A DNA stretch of 14,664 bases from Clostridia bacterium (lineage in GTDB: Bacteria; Bacillota_A; Clostridia; RUG12999), in NCBI GenBank assembly GCA_017558425.1, contig JAFYVD010000005.1:1-14664 (forward strand), read 5' to 3'. This document shows positions 1 through 7,273 of this stretch, piece by piece (the stretch's first letter is position 1; each line of letters starts with the position of its first letter). Under the pieces are notes generated by a model, which saw nothing but the letters and a program-made list of their open reading frames with translations, did not search any database and was not told where the DNA came from. Position numbers and translations under genes: made by a program.

Positions 1-438
1 GACCTTGGCCTCATCGCTATGTCTTACGGTTATGTATACGTAGCAAGCGTATGTATGGGAGCTGACCACAACCAGCTCCTCAAAGCTATGAGAGAAGCTG
101 AAGCTTACCACGGTCCTTCACTCGTAATCGCTTACGCTCCTTGTATCAACCACGGTATTGCTAAAGGTATGGGTAAATCTCAGGAAGAAGCAAAAGCCGC
201 TGTTGAATCAGGTTACTGGCAGCTCTACAGATACAACCCGATGCTCGCTGAAGAAGGCAAAAATCCCTTCACTCTTGATTCTAAAGCTCCCACAGGAGAA
301 GTTAAAGAATTCCTTAAAGGTGAAGCAAGATACGCTGCTCTCCTCAAACAGTTCCCGGATGTTGCTGACAGTCTCCTTGACAAAGCTTCCGAAGAAGCTC
401 TTGCAAGATACGAACAGTACAAAGGTATGGCTGAATAA
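1..438 (+). CDS. nifJ: Pyruvate:ferredoxin (flavodoxin) oxidoreductase, C-terminal fragment
   Basis: This is the 3' end of a pyruvate:ferredoxin oxidoreductase, the anaerobic enzyme that converts pyruvate and CoA to acetyl-CoA, CO2 and reduced ferredoxin. The reading frame is open from base 1, so the gene starts upstream of the window and 145 residues are visible. The fragment carries family signatures of the last, thiamine-diphosphate-binding domain: YVASVCMGAD, then EAEAYHGPSLVIAYAPCINH. From knowledge of the Desulfovibrio africanus enzyme, the Cys in APCINHG (visible residue 48) should be the remote fourth ligand of the proximal [4Fe-4S] cluster. Codon choice favours CTC/CTT and TAC, unlike the TTT/TTA-richer genes downstream, which fits a highly expressed housekeeping gene. 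A strong terminator follows directly, so it is transcriptionally separate from the rest of the window. The family assignment is very secure. Confidence 0.95.
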   Translation, partial: DLGLIAMSYGYVYVASVCMGADHNQLLKAMREAEAYHGPSLVIAYAPCINHGIAKGMGKSQEEAKAAVESGYWQLYRYNPMLAEEGKNPFTLDSKAPTGEVKEFLKGEARYAALLKQFPDVADSLLDKASEEALARYEQYKGMAE

Positions 439-451
439 TAAAACCATATAC

Positions 452-483
452 AAAAACCACGGTGATATTCACCGTGGTTTTTT
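452..483 (+). terminator. Rho-independent terminator of the PFOR gene
   Basis: A 9-bp perfect stem (CCACGGTGA at 457-465 with TCACCGTGG at 469-477) encloses a 3-base loop. It is followed by six Ts (478-483) and preceded by five As (452-456) that can extend the stem. It starts 13 bases after the PFOR stop codon. This is a textbook intrinsic terminator. Confidence 0.93.
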
Positions 484-486
484 CTA

Positions 487-515
487 TTGCAAATCAAACA
501 ATTTTGTATTATAAT
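487..515 (+). promoter_or_regulatory. Sigma-A-type promoter for the 640-residue protein
   Basis: A -35 box TTGCAA (487-492) and a consensus -10 box TATAAT (510-515) are separated by 17 bases. They lie just after the PFOR terminator and 31 bases before the ATG at 547. A start near 522 would leave a leader of about 25 bases that contains the AAGAGGTG ribosome-binding site (534-541). Confidence 0.75.
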
Positions 516-546
516 ATTTTCATACATTTCTTCAAGAGGTGATTTT

Positions 547-2469
547 ATGAAAACTGTTATTTGTGGCGGAACAAAAAGCTTCCATTCTTTTATAAAGCTT
601 GCCGTCGGTGCAGAAAACATAATAAAAAAAGAAACCGTTTCCGAAGCATTGGATTATGCATTAAAAGCTTCGGCTTCATCGCTGTTTCTGTTGCCCGATT
701 ATGACAATTTCAAAACCATTCTCGAAGAATTTGATTATTTACATATCAATAAAATAACCGACATAATAGCATCCCGCAAAACAAAAATTTATATTGAAAA
801 TTATCCATTCTTCGATGCAAGTACATACTATATTTTCGGTTTGCAGGCACTCGCCTATCCGACTACTCTTGGCAGAAACTTGGTAAAACTTCTCGGTGAT
901 TTTAAAACCGAACTTGGTTTTGAGCTTTTGCAAAAACGAAACGGTGTTTATTTGCAAAACAAATTACATTACGAAAAAGAAATTGAAATCCTTGCCGAAA
1001 TCAGAAATTGCCTCGGCGTGCACCATGTGCTGGCAGAAGACGAAAAGTCTCTTGGGATAGCTCTTGCAAAAACAACAAACAATGTCTACACAGCTATGGC
1101 AGATTTTTCAAATTTTGATGAGAATTTCACGCTTCCCCACTCCCATTGGAAAAAGTTCTATGCCAAAGTTTTTGGCGAAATTCTGGATATTACAGAAGTT
1201 CAGGCAGAAAATGCATTTTCATCGGTTTATTCGGGCATTTCAATCTCTGACGGCACATCAATTGAAACCGCCGTTAAAAACGCCATTTTATGGCATCTTG
1301 ATTCCGGCATAATGCCTGAAAAGGACGGCAGTCTCGGCGTTTATGAAATGGTTCGTTCTTTCGATTTAAAGCTCGCCAAAAATATTCGCGGAGATTCAAG
1401 TCTTTTCACTGCCGCACTCTTCTCTTTGGCAGGGAAATACTTTGAAAATCCCGATTGGAGCAAAGTTTCTCAAAACATTCTTGACGCAACTTTGATAAAC
1501 CGCGATCTACAAATTACCCAAGGCATAAACAAAGGACTTTTCAAATGGTTTGCAGGAACAAAAGATTTCGGCACACACGTTATATACGCCTCGGATTCCG
1601 CTCGCTGTGGCAACTGTTTATATGCCATTTATAAAGCAACAGGCGATGAAAACCTGAAAAACCGACTTATTATGCTTGGCGAAGCATTCCTTAAATGGTT
1701 TTCGGGCGATGCCCTTATCCCCGCAGGGGTCTTTAATTATGACCAACTGAATCTTGAAACCATTCAATCCCACGAGCGAACCACTGCCCCTGAATTTTAC
1801 GAAGCAATAATGATTTTAATGAAAAATCTTTATATTGTTACGGCAGACAATCGCTATAAGGAGCAGATTTTTAAAACCGCAGAGAAAATGGCGGAAATAT
1901 ACCCGAATTTCGGTATAGGCCCGTCTCATTCAAAGAATTTTACGCTCAGCCGAGCTCTGACAATCTTTGCCGTTGCCCAGACTTTCGAAAATGGCAGCTG
2001 GACAAAAATCATTGACGAAATTCTGTGTTATTTCAATGATTTACAGCAGGATTGCGGCGGTTTTTCGGACGGCAAAGCATATTTTGACCAAAGCAGCCTG
2101 AAAACCGATATGGAATTTGCGGTAGGGTTCGGACCGGAACACGGCAATATCTGTGACCTGATGTACTGTCAGAATACTATGACCTATACACTGAATATAC
2201 TAAAAAAATGCCGGACATCGGGGTTTAACAAAGCGCTTGCCCTGAAAATGCTTGAAAAATCGGTCGGTTTTCTCACTAAAACGCAGATAACCTCACAAAA
2301 CAAATTGCTTTCGGGTGGTTGGATGCGCGCCTACGATATGGACCTTGGCGAATATTACGGGTGCGACAAAGACTTCGCCTGGGGTGCTTACAGCATCCTA
2401 ACCGGTTGGGTAACAGGTGCAATCCCCATCACCTTCCTCGATATGCTCGGCATGGAATCTATGTACTAA
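547..2469 (+). CDS. Six-hairpin (alpha/alpha toroid) glycosidase-like protein, function unknown
   Basis: The predicted protein has 640 residues. I do not recognise a named family with confidence. The first ~120 residues alternate beta strands and helices (MKTVICGG at the start, LFLLPDYD near 46-53) and resemble a class I glutamine-amidotransferase or ThuA-like domain, which is an inference. From ~240 to the C-terminus it is rich in helices, Trp/Phe/Tyr and conserved-looking Gly, with segments such as LFKWFAGTKDFG (331-342), FKEAT-like helical hairpins, and GGWMRAYDMDLGEYYGCDKDFAWGAY in two parts (590-600, 601-615). This is the look of six-hairpin glycosidases and related helical toroids. No signal peptide is visible, so it is probably cytoplasmic. 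Start chosen at ATG 547 because AAGAGGTG lies 5 bases upstream; the TTG at 487 falls inside the promoter. It is a single-gene transcription unit between a PFOR terminator and a shared downstream hairpin. The gene is certainly coding; the fold is moderately supported and the activity unknown. Confidence 0.8.
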   Translation: MKTVICGGTKSFHSFIKLAVGAENIIKKETVSEALDYALKASASSLFLLPDYDNFKTILEEFDYLHINKITDIIASRKTKIYIENYPFFDASTYYIFGLQALAYPTTLGRNLVKLLGDFKTELGFELLQKRNGVYLQNKLHYEKEIEILAEIRNCLGVHHVLAEDEKSLGIALAKTTNNVYTAMADFSNFDENFTLPHSHWKKFYAKVFGEILDITEVQAENAFSSVYSGISISDGTSIETAVKNAILWHLDSGIMPEKDGSLGVYEMVRSFDLKLAKNIRGDSSLFTAALFSLAGKYFENPDWSKVSQNILDATLINRDLQITQGINKGLFKWFAGTKDFGTHVIYASDSARCGNCLYAIYKATGDENLKNRLIMLGEAFLKWFSGDALIPAGVFNYDQLNLETIQSHERTTAPEFYEAIMILMKNLYIVTADNRYKEQIFKTAEKMAEIYPNFGIGPSHSKNFTLSRALTIFAVAQTFENGSWTKIIDEILCYFNDLQQDCGGFSDGKAYFDQSSLKTDMEFAVGFGPEHGNICDLMYCQNTMTYTLNILKKCRTSGFNKALALKMLEKSVGFLTKTQITSQNKLLSGGWMRAYDMDLGEYYGCDKDFAWGAYSILTGWVTGAIPITFLDMLGMESMY

Positions 2470-2507
2470 AGTCTTCCAAGAAAAATTAACCCTCGTAATT
2501 TTAACAT

Positions 2508-2541
2508 AAGAAAGGTAGTAGCAATCGCTACTACCTTTCTT
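2508..2541. terminator. Shared hairpin terminator between convergent genes
   Basis: A perfect 15-bp inverted repeat (2508-2522 with 2527-2541) has a 4-base AATC loop. On the plus strand it is followed by a T-rich tract (TTTTGTTTTCTT), so it should terminate the gene ending at 2469. The right arm reaches into the TAA of the minus-strand small gene (2540-2542), so it can also end that transcript. The minus-strand U-tract is poorer. Confidence 0.88.
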
Positions 2542-2716
2542 AATTTTGTTTTCTTACCAAAGCATAATCGTCACCATTCTGCCAATATGAACAGTCAAAT
2601 GATGCACCTGACATAAACCGCATCATTTCATCCTCATCGAGATTTACGTTACATACATAACATTCCCAATCTTCGTCATATTCATAATGGGCACAGGTTT
2701 CGCAATTTTTCGCCAT
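2540..2716 (-). CDS. Small Cys-rich protein, DUF6472-like
   Basis: This 58-residue protein was found by translating the minus strand; it starts MAKNCETCAHYEYDED and ends DDYALVRKQN. Two CxxC pairs (C5/C8 and C19/C22) plus C42 suggest a small zinc-ribbon or other metal-binding fold, and the middle is acidic (NLDEDEMMRFMSG). The pattern 'CxxC-acidic-DEDEM-RF-C-YxxDDEY-VRKQ' matches, from memory, the short clostridial family DUF6472; the name should be checked. Its role is unknown. An AAAAGGATG ribosome-binding site lies about 10 bases before the ATG. It has its own promoter (2740-2768) in the 56-base gap after the quinone oxidoreductase gene, so it is probably independent of module A. The stop codon sits in the arm of the shared terminator hairpin. 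Coding support is good: matched promoter, RBS, Cys pattern and terminator. Confidence 0.82.
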   Translation of the reverse strand: MAKNCETCAHYEYDEDWECYVCNVNLDEDEMMRFMSGASFDCSYWQNGDDYALVRKQN

Positions 2717-2739
2717 AGATTAACACATCCTTTTATACT

Positions 2740-2768
2740 AAGATAACACTTGCAAAAGGAAAAGTCAA
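2740..2768 (-). promoter_or_regulatory. Promoter of the small Cys-rich protein gene
   Basis: On the minus strand TTGACT (2768-2763) and TATCTT (2745-2740) are separated by 17 bases. They lie wholly in the short gap after the stop codon of the quinone oxidoreductase gene. The predicted start near 2733 coincides with the AAAAGGATG ribosome-binding site, giving a leader of about 17 bases. Confidence 0.65.
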
Positions 2769-2772
2769 TCTT

Positions 2773-3756
2773 TTATTTCACCTTTAAAACCACTTTGCCG
2801 ACATTCTGTCCTTTGTAAAGAATATCGTGAGCCGCTTCCGCTTCCGTAATAGGCAAAACTGCGTGGATTGTGGGTTTCACCTCACCCGACTCAATCTTCG
2901 GGAACACCTTTTCCACAAGCTCTGCAAGAATCTGCGCTTTAACCTCAGGAGTTCTTGAACGAAGCGTGCTTCCTATAATCCTTACATTACGAACATAAAT
3001 ATTTTTCAGGTCAATTTCGGTTTTCTGTCCTGCAAGCGCCGCAATCATAATCCATCTCGCACCGTGTGTGAGATAGTGGATACATTTGCCCATAATTTCG
3101 CCGCCCAGACAGTCAATTGCCACATCAACAGAAGTGTCGTTTGCAATTTCTTCTTTCAAAACTTCGGAAATGTCTTCCCTTCCTGTCACAACCACTCTGT
3201 CCGCATTAAGATGTTTAATTGAATTTGCAATTTCATCAGTTAAAACAGTTGTGATAACACGAACTCCGAACGCCTTTGCCATAGGGATAATCACGCTCGC
3301 AAGCCCTGATGCCCCTGCGTTCATTAAAAGTGTGTTTCCGGGTTTGATGTTTCCTTCCATAAACAGATTGAGATATGCTGTCGCAAACGCCTCAGGGATT
3401 GCCGCAGCTTCAATCATTGTGCAGTTTTCGGGCACAGGCATAAGCATATCATATTTCACACTGACATATTCGGCATAGCCACCGCCACCCAAAAGGGCAC
3501 AAACTTTGTCCCCAATTTTCCAGTTTGATTTTGTTTTTGCCTCATCACCCATCTGAATGATAACACCTGCAATTTCAAGCCCCATCCAATCGGGGCAACC
3601 CGGAGGAGGCGGATAATCGCCCTCTCTTTGCATCAAGTCGGCACGGTTTAAAGCCGCCGCATGGATTTCCACCAAAACCTCGTCCGATTTTATAATCGGG
3701 TCGGGTACATTGTCCCATCTTAAACTTCTGTCATCATTTACAAGTATAGCTTTCAT
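2773..3756 (-). CDS. NAD(P)H:quinone oxidoreductase, PIG3/zeta-crystallin-like MDR protein
   Basis: This 327-residue protein is a zinc-independent medium-chain dehydrogenase/reductase. Such enzymes reduce quinones or activated double bonds with NADPH. Diagnostic segments are AALNRADLMQREG (34-46), YPPPPGCP (48-55) and GLEIAGVI (59-66), which are characteristic of the PIG3 (TP53I3) quinone oxidoreductase subgroup. The nucleotide-binding loop is NAGASGLAS (146-154), and GSTLRSRTPE lies near 262-271. No zinc-ligand Cys pattern is present, as expected. Length is normal for the family. The ATG at 3756 is preferred over an upstream in-frame start at 3789 because AAGGAG lies six bases before it and because 3789 overlaps the upstream gene. 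It begins 23 bases after the amidohydrolase stop and is the last gene of module A. The physiological substrate is unknown; an enone produced by the preceding steps is possible. Confidence 0.9.
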   Translation of the reverse strand: MKAILVNDDRSLRWDNVPDPIIKSDEVLVEIHAAALNRADLMQREGDYPPPPGCPDWMGLEIAGVIIQMGDEAKTKSNWKIGDKVCALLGGGGYAEYVSVKYDMLMPVPENCTMIEAAAIPEAFATAYLNLFMEGNIKPGNTLLMNAGASGLASVIIPMAKAFGVRVITTVLTDEIANSIKHLNADRVVVTGREDISEVLKEEIANDTSVDVAIDCLGGEIMGKCIHYLTHGARWIMIAALAGQKTEIDLKNIYVRNVRIIGSTLRSRTPEVKAQILAELVEKVFPKIESGEVKPTIHAVLPITEAEAAHDILYKGQNVGKVVLKVK

Positions 3757-3779
3757 AATTTTCTCCTTACTCTGTTTGA

Positions 3780-5156
3780 TTAGCTCCACGTCAAAGTTGC
3801 GCTGTCATCTTCATTATATTTCACGGGTTTTTTAATGCGATAGACCTTTTCCATTTCCTCACAGTATTCCTCAATTGAAGAAAATACCGGTTTATATTCA
3901 GCAATTACTTTCCGCGCCTTTTCTCCGCCGTTTTCAAGCAATGCACAAGCGATTGCCGCCTGCACTGCTGCAGGATGCAAAACCGCGTACTCCGGATATT
4001 CTATTTGATAGTCGGACGAATGAGCCATTCCGACAGCACCTGTTGAATAAGGTTGTATAACAGGTATTACCGCTCCTAAATTCCCCATATCGGTACCGCC
4101 AGGGCTTCTTCTGTCCCTTTCCCGATTTATCTTTACATTTTCCTGTCCGAGCAAGTCGCACCCCACCTCATAAGCAATTTGAACAAGTTGTGAGTTATTG
4201 CAATCATTTTCCGGCATATAAAGCTCCAAATCCTCTATGGTAACTTGTGCACCAAAAGCCAAAGCTACCGCTGCATAAGCTCTGTTAATTTTTTCATTAA
4301 CTGTTTTCAAAACCTCATAATCATATGCGCGTATATGGGATTCTATTACAACCTTCGACGGCATATGTACCACGCTCGTTCCGCCCTCTGTGATAATTGA
4401 ATGATTGCGAACATTCTGTTTGTGCGGAAAGGTTTCTCGTAATGCATTTATCGCACTCATAGCATTCTGTGCCGCATAGAGTGCATTAATACCATTGACA
4501 GGCGTTGCACCGTTAACATTTTTACTGCCATAATAGGTAATCCTTTTCGCCATTATTCCGCTGGTGCCGATGCCAATGAATAATCCGGGCTTCTCTCCAC
4601 CGTCAGTATGAATCATCATGGCAATATCTACACCGTCAAAATATCCTCTTCGCATAAATTCCGATTTGCCTGAAAGAAACTTAATTTTACCTTCCGTCCT
4701 CATATTTGCTCTTTCGTTTAATTCTATAAGCTCCTCGGCAGGAACAGCCACAATCCTAATTTTACCGCACAATTCAGATAAAATTCCTGTTTCCGACAGT
4801 ACTCCTGCTACTCCAAGCAATGCCGAAACCTGACAGTTATGACCGCACGCATGCACCGCACCTGTTTGAGAATTGCTTTCAGGATGTTCAGAAACAATAA
4901 GGGCATCCAATTCGCCGACTATAGCAACAACCGGCCCTTCTTTTCCCGTATTGATATCAAAATAAAATCCGGGAATGTCACCTGCCTCTGTCAGTTCAAA
5001 CCCCATATCTGTAAGTTTCTCTTTCAAATAATTATGTGCTTCCCATTCTTTAAAACCTGTTTGTGGGTGTTCCCAAATAAACCGTTCCGCCTCAAACATA
5101 ACTTTTCTGTATTTATCCATTTTCTGAAATACCATTTCTGACCATTTATAATTCAT
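3780..5156 (-). CDS. M20 family amidohydrolase, AbgB-like
   Basis: This 458-residue protein belongs to the M20 metallopeptidase/amidohydrolase family. Such enzymes hydrolyse amide bonds of N-acyl or aminobenzoyl amino acids using one or two divalent metals. Visible landmarks are GELDAL (81-86), HACGHNCQ (102-109), the adjacent pair E141-E142, the region AMMIHTD (179-185), SPGGTDMGN (351-359) and MAHSSDYQ (377-384). HACGHN rather than HxCGHDxH, together with the late GGTDMGN motif, points to the AbgB/aminobenzoyl-glutamate subgroup rather than IAA-amino acid hydrolases. No signal peptide is seen, so it is cytoplasmic. An AAGGAGGG site lies 7 bases before the ATG. It is the third gene of module A, after a 52-base gap with a duplicated initiation region. 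The acylated substrate cannot be read from sequence, and AbgB-like proteins are not all folate-fragment hydrolases. Confidence 0.9.
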   Translation of the reverse strand: MNYKWSEMVFQKMDKYRKVMFEAERFIWEHPQTGFKEWEAHNYLKEKLTDMGFELTEAGDIPGFYFDINTGKEGPVVAIVGELDALIVSEHPESNSQTGAVHACGHNCQVSALLGVAGVLSETGILSELCGKIRIVAVPAEELIELNERANMRTEGKIKFLSGKSEFMRRGYFDGVDIAMMIHTDGGEKPGLFIGIGTSGIMAKRITYYGSKNVNGATPVNGINALYAAQNAMSAINALRETFPHKQNVRNHSIITEGGTSVVHMPSKVVIESHIRAYDYEVLKTVNEKINRAYAAVALAFGAQVTIEDLELYMPENDCNNSQLVQIAYEVGCDLLGQENVKINRERDRRSPGGTDMGNLGAVIPVIQPYSTGAVGMAHSSDYQIEYPEYAVLHPAAVQAAIACALLENGGEKARKVIAEYKPVFSSIEEYCEEMEKVYRIKKPVKYNEDDSATLTWS

Positions 5157-5162
5157 CCAATT

Positions 5163-5211
5163 TCCCTCCTTTTATAACCCAAAAGTTACATCTCGTTTAT
5201 CCCTCCTTTTA
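5163..5211 (-). promoter_or_regulatory. Duplicated ribosome-binding region with a start-stop mini-ORF
   Basis: The 12-mer TAAAAGGAGGGA occurs twice on the minus strand (5211-5200 and 5174-5163, offset 37 bases). The first copy begins with the stop codon of the Gfo/Idh/MocA gene and is followed, at ideal 9-base spacing, by ATG-TAA (5191-5186), an ORF with a start codon directly followed by a stop. The second copy serves the amidohydrolase ATG at 5156. It may be a remnant of a tandem duplication or a ribosome-loading element; function is inference. Confidence 0.5.
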
Positions 5212-6204
5212 TTTTCCGCAAGCCGCTTTAATCATTTTAAATGTTTCAAGTTCATAATCGGGCGAATAGGGATTTTCCTCTTCTCCTCTGACATATTTTG
5301 CAAAATAGCGGAGCATAAGTTCATACCTATTAAACACCTGCGACTGTTCGTGGTTTCCTTTATCACTCCAATCCGCCTGTGTGTATTCCGTTTTTTCAGT
5401 CATTATATTCGGGTAACCTGCTAAAATCTCAAACGGCTTAATTTCGAGCGTTTTTTTGGTTCCTGACACTACAAGCTGCCTGCGTACATATCCGCCGACT
5501 TCAACTGCCGAAACCTTAGCAAACGAAATGCCATTTTCATAGTCAAACACAGCAAATCCGAAATCCTCCGATGTTGTATTTTCCTTTCCGCTCACCTTGT
5601 TCATCGGCAGAATCTTTTTGGGAGTTCCTGCGATGAGATGTATCAGGTCAACAAGGTGGCATCCGAGATAAAACATTATACCGCCCGGGAATTCTCCCAA
5701 CCAACTTCTCAGTACACTGCCGTGGTCGCAGTTCATCTGTGCTTCCACGCTGATTATATCACCGTACTCCCCACGTTTTATTTCATCAAGCAGTTGAATA
5801 ATAAAAGGGTTGTAGCGATACATATATCCTGTATGAAAAATTTTACCCGTTTTTTTCACCGTATCAATAAGTTCTTCAAAATCAGAAAGGCTTACGCCGC
5901 CCGGTTTTTCCATCTGGATATGTTTGCCTGCTTTTGCCGCAAGAAGGGCATATTTTGTCAGAAGCTGTTCTTCAACTTCTACCGTAACTGCTTCAATCTC
6001 AGGGTCATTTAAAACCTCATCTAAGGTAAGCTCTTTATAGTTTTCAAAATATCGCATTTGGTTTGGAAGTCGCTCTCTTTCATTTTCGGGCATAACATAT
6101 CCCACCACCTCAAAAACATCGCTGAGCTTTGTAAGTGTTTCAAACATAGAAGAACCGTGATTGTTTGCACCTGTACCAATCTGAGCAATTTTTATCTTTC
6201 TCAT
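5209..6204 (-). CDS. Gfo/Idh/MocA family NAD(P)-dependent oxidoreductase
   Basis: This 331-residue protein has the two-domain architecture of the Gfo/Idh/MocA family, which oxidises or reduces hydroxyls of sugars, inositols and related polyols with NAD(P). The Rossmann motif is IGTGANNHG (9-17). The family hallmark EKP appears at 99-101 (K100 is normally essential) within QMEKPGG. YRYNP follows at 129-133, and the substrate-side motif GGIMFYLGCHLVDLIH (174-189) holds the conserved His183 and Asp186. Its ATG overlaps the stop of the upstream dehydrogenase in an ATGA tetranucleotide, implying translational coupling and probably joint action. It is the second gene of module A. The pairing resembles known single-chain 'bi-domain' proteins in which an MDR half is fused to a Gfo/Idh/MocA half; here the halves are separate. 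The exact substrate is unknown. Confidence 0.92.
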   Translation of the reverse strand: MRKIKIAQIGTGANNHGSSMFETLTKLSDVFEVVGYVMPENERERLPNQMRYFENYKELTLDEVLNDPEIEAVTVEVEEQLLTKYALLAAKAGKHIQMEKPGGVSLSDFEELIDTVKKTGKIFHTGYMYRYNPFIIQLLDEIKRGEYGDIISVEAQMNCDHGSVLRSWLGEFPGGIMFYLGCHLVDLIHLIAGTPKKILPMNKVSGKENTTSEDFGFAVFDYENGISFAKVSAVEVGGYVRRQLVVSGTKKTLEIKPFEILAGYPNIMTEKTEYTQADWSDKGNHEQSQVFNRYELMLRYFAKYVRGEEENPYSPDYELETFKMIKAACGK

Positions 6205-7226
6205 TTTAACTTCCTCCAGTCAAACTGAACAAAAACAGGGAAGTTTTTGTCGTTTATAAGGCGTGAGAATACTTCAGTACATTGTTCGGGAGCATGTGTT
6301 TCTGCTACATATTCTTTGAGGCTTAGTCTGCCGTATTTCATCAGATTAAGAATTGTTTTCATATCATCCTCGGTCGAAAACATGTGGCGTGATGACTCGT
6401 TGCTCGGACGTGCAAGCGTGTGTGCCCCGATAAGTGTAATTCCCGGTCCGTGGACTTTTCTGTAATAGTCAACATTGAAATTCTTGTCTCTAGTGCAACC
6501 AAGAAGTGCAATTCTGCCAAAGGATTTCATACAGTCAAGACACTGATTGAGTCCCTCGCCGAGCCCCGTTACTTCAATAGCGGTGTTAACGCCCTTGCCA
6601 TCAGTAACTGATTTTACATTCTGAACAAAATCTTTGTCGAATGGGTCAAAGGCAAAGTCTGCACCCATTTTTATTGCAAACGCCCTTCTTTCAGGATTGG
6701 GGTCGACAGCAATGACGGGCACTGCTCCGGCAAGCTTTGCGAATTTCACCGCAAGCTGACCTAAAATTCCAAGTCCCATTACAAGCATAGATTCGCCGAT
6801 TTCAAGCTGGGTTTTTCTGATAGCTGCCATCGGGAAAGTTCCGATGTGGGCAATTGCTGCATCCTCAAAAGAAATGCTGCCGTCAAGCTTGACAATTCTG
6901 TTTTCTGACATAATATTGTAGCTTTTATGAACAGACCACCACATTGCAACCCGGTCGCCCGTTTTAACACTTTTTACGTCTTTTCCGACTTTTTCAACAA
7001 TGCCGGATGTGCTGTATCCCGCATATCTTGGGAACACCGCTTCCTCCTGAGGAGGCAGGTCAAACGCCACATTAAGGTCGCCCGTAATATTTGCCTTCTC
7101 GGTTCCGCAACTGATTGTTGAAACTATGGTTTTTACAAGTACTTCGTTATCTTTAATTTCTCTTTCGGGAACTTCGAGTAATTCTGCTTTATTGAGTTCT
7201 GTAAATACTATCTGTCTGTAAGACAT
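6201..7226 (-). CDS. Medium-chain dehydrogenase/reductase lacking canonical zinc ligands
   Basis: The protein has 341 residues with a GroES-like N-terminal domain and a Rossmann domain with GLGILGQLA (151-159). It keeps SCGTEK (39-44), where alcohol dehydrogenases have their first zinc Cys. The usual GHExxG is replaced by AGYSTSG (69-75), and the four-Cys structural zinc loop is absent. Catalytic zinc is therefore probably lost or altered. The CGTE...GYxxxG pattern recalls the MDR half of bi-domain oxidoreductases and BchC-like enzymes. Start set at ATG 7226 because AGAGGTGA (7238-7231) precedes it at good spacing; the longer in-frame start at 7262 lies upstream of the predicted transcription start. 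This is the first gene of module A, read from a consensus promoter that interlocks with that of the divergent AraC gene. Likely NAD(P)-dependent redox on a polyol or carbonyl compound; substrate unknown. Confidence 0.88.
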   Translation of the reverse strand: MSYRQIVFTELNKAELLEVPEREIKDNEVLVKTIVSTISCGTEKANITGDLNVAFDLPPQEEAVFPRYAGYSTSGIVEKVGKDVKSVKTGDRVAMWWSVHKSYNIMSENRIVKLDGSISFEDAAIAHIGTFPMAAIRKTQLEIGESMLVMGLGILGQLAVKFAKLAGAVPVIAVDPNPERRAFAIKMGADFAFDPFDKDFVQNVKSVTDGKGVNTAIEVTGLGEGLNQCLDCMKSFGRIALLGCTRDKNFNVDYYRKVHGPGITLIGAHTLARPSNESSRHMFSTEDDMKTILNLMKYGRLSLKEYVAETHAPEQCTEVFSRLINDKNFPVFVQFDWRKLK

Positions 7227-7244
7227 AAAATCACCTCTGCAGAC

Positions 7245-7273
7245 ATTATACTCTATTGACAAACCTATTTCAA
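7245..7273 (-). promoter_or_regulatory. Promoter of module A operon
   Basis: On the minus strand TTGAAA (7273-7268) and a perfect TATAAT (7250-7245) are separated by 17 bases. The predicted start near 7238 falls on the ribosome-binding site, giving a leader of only about 12 bases. Its spacer contains the -35 box of the opposite promoter. Confidence 0.82.

Noticed and set aside
487..546. Upstream TTG start extending the 640-residue protein by 20 residues
   Set aside because: The TTG is the first half of the -35 box (TTGCAA) of a good promoter, has no ribosome-binding site, and the ATG at 547 has AAGAGGTG at proper spacing.
3086..3478. 130-residue open frame on the plus strand
   Set aside because: It is an antisense shadow of the quinone oxidoreductase gene, with no ribosome-binding site and no recognisable protein features; other long antisense frames in the window were dropped for the same reason.
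3757..3789. Longer start for the quinone oxidoreductase (11 extra residues)
   Set aside because: It overlaps the amidohydrolase stop and lacks a ribosome-binding site; ATG 3756 has AAGGAG six bases upstream and gives the family's usual MKAI start.
7227..7262. Longer start for the module A medium-chain dehydrogenase
   Set aside because: It would start upstream of the predicted transcription start; ATG 7226 has AGAGGTGA at good spacing.
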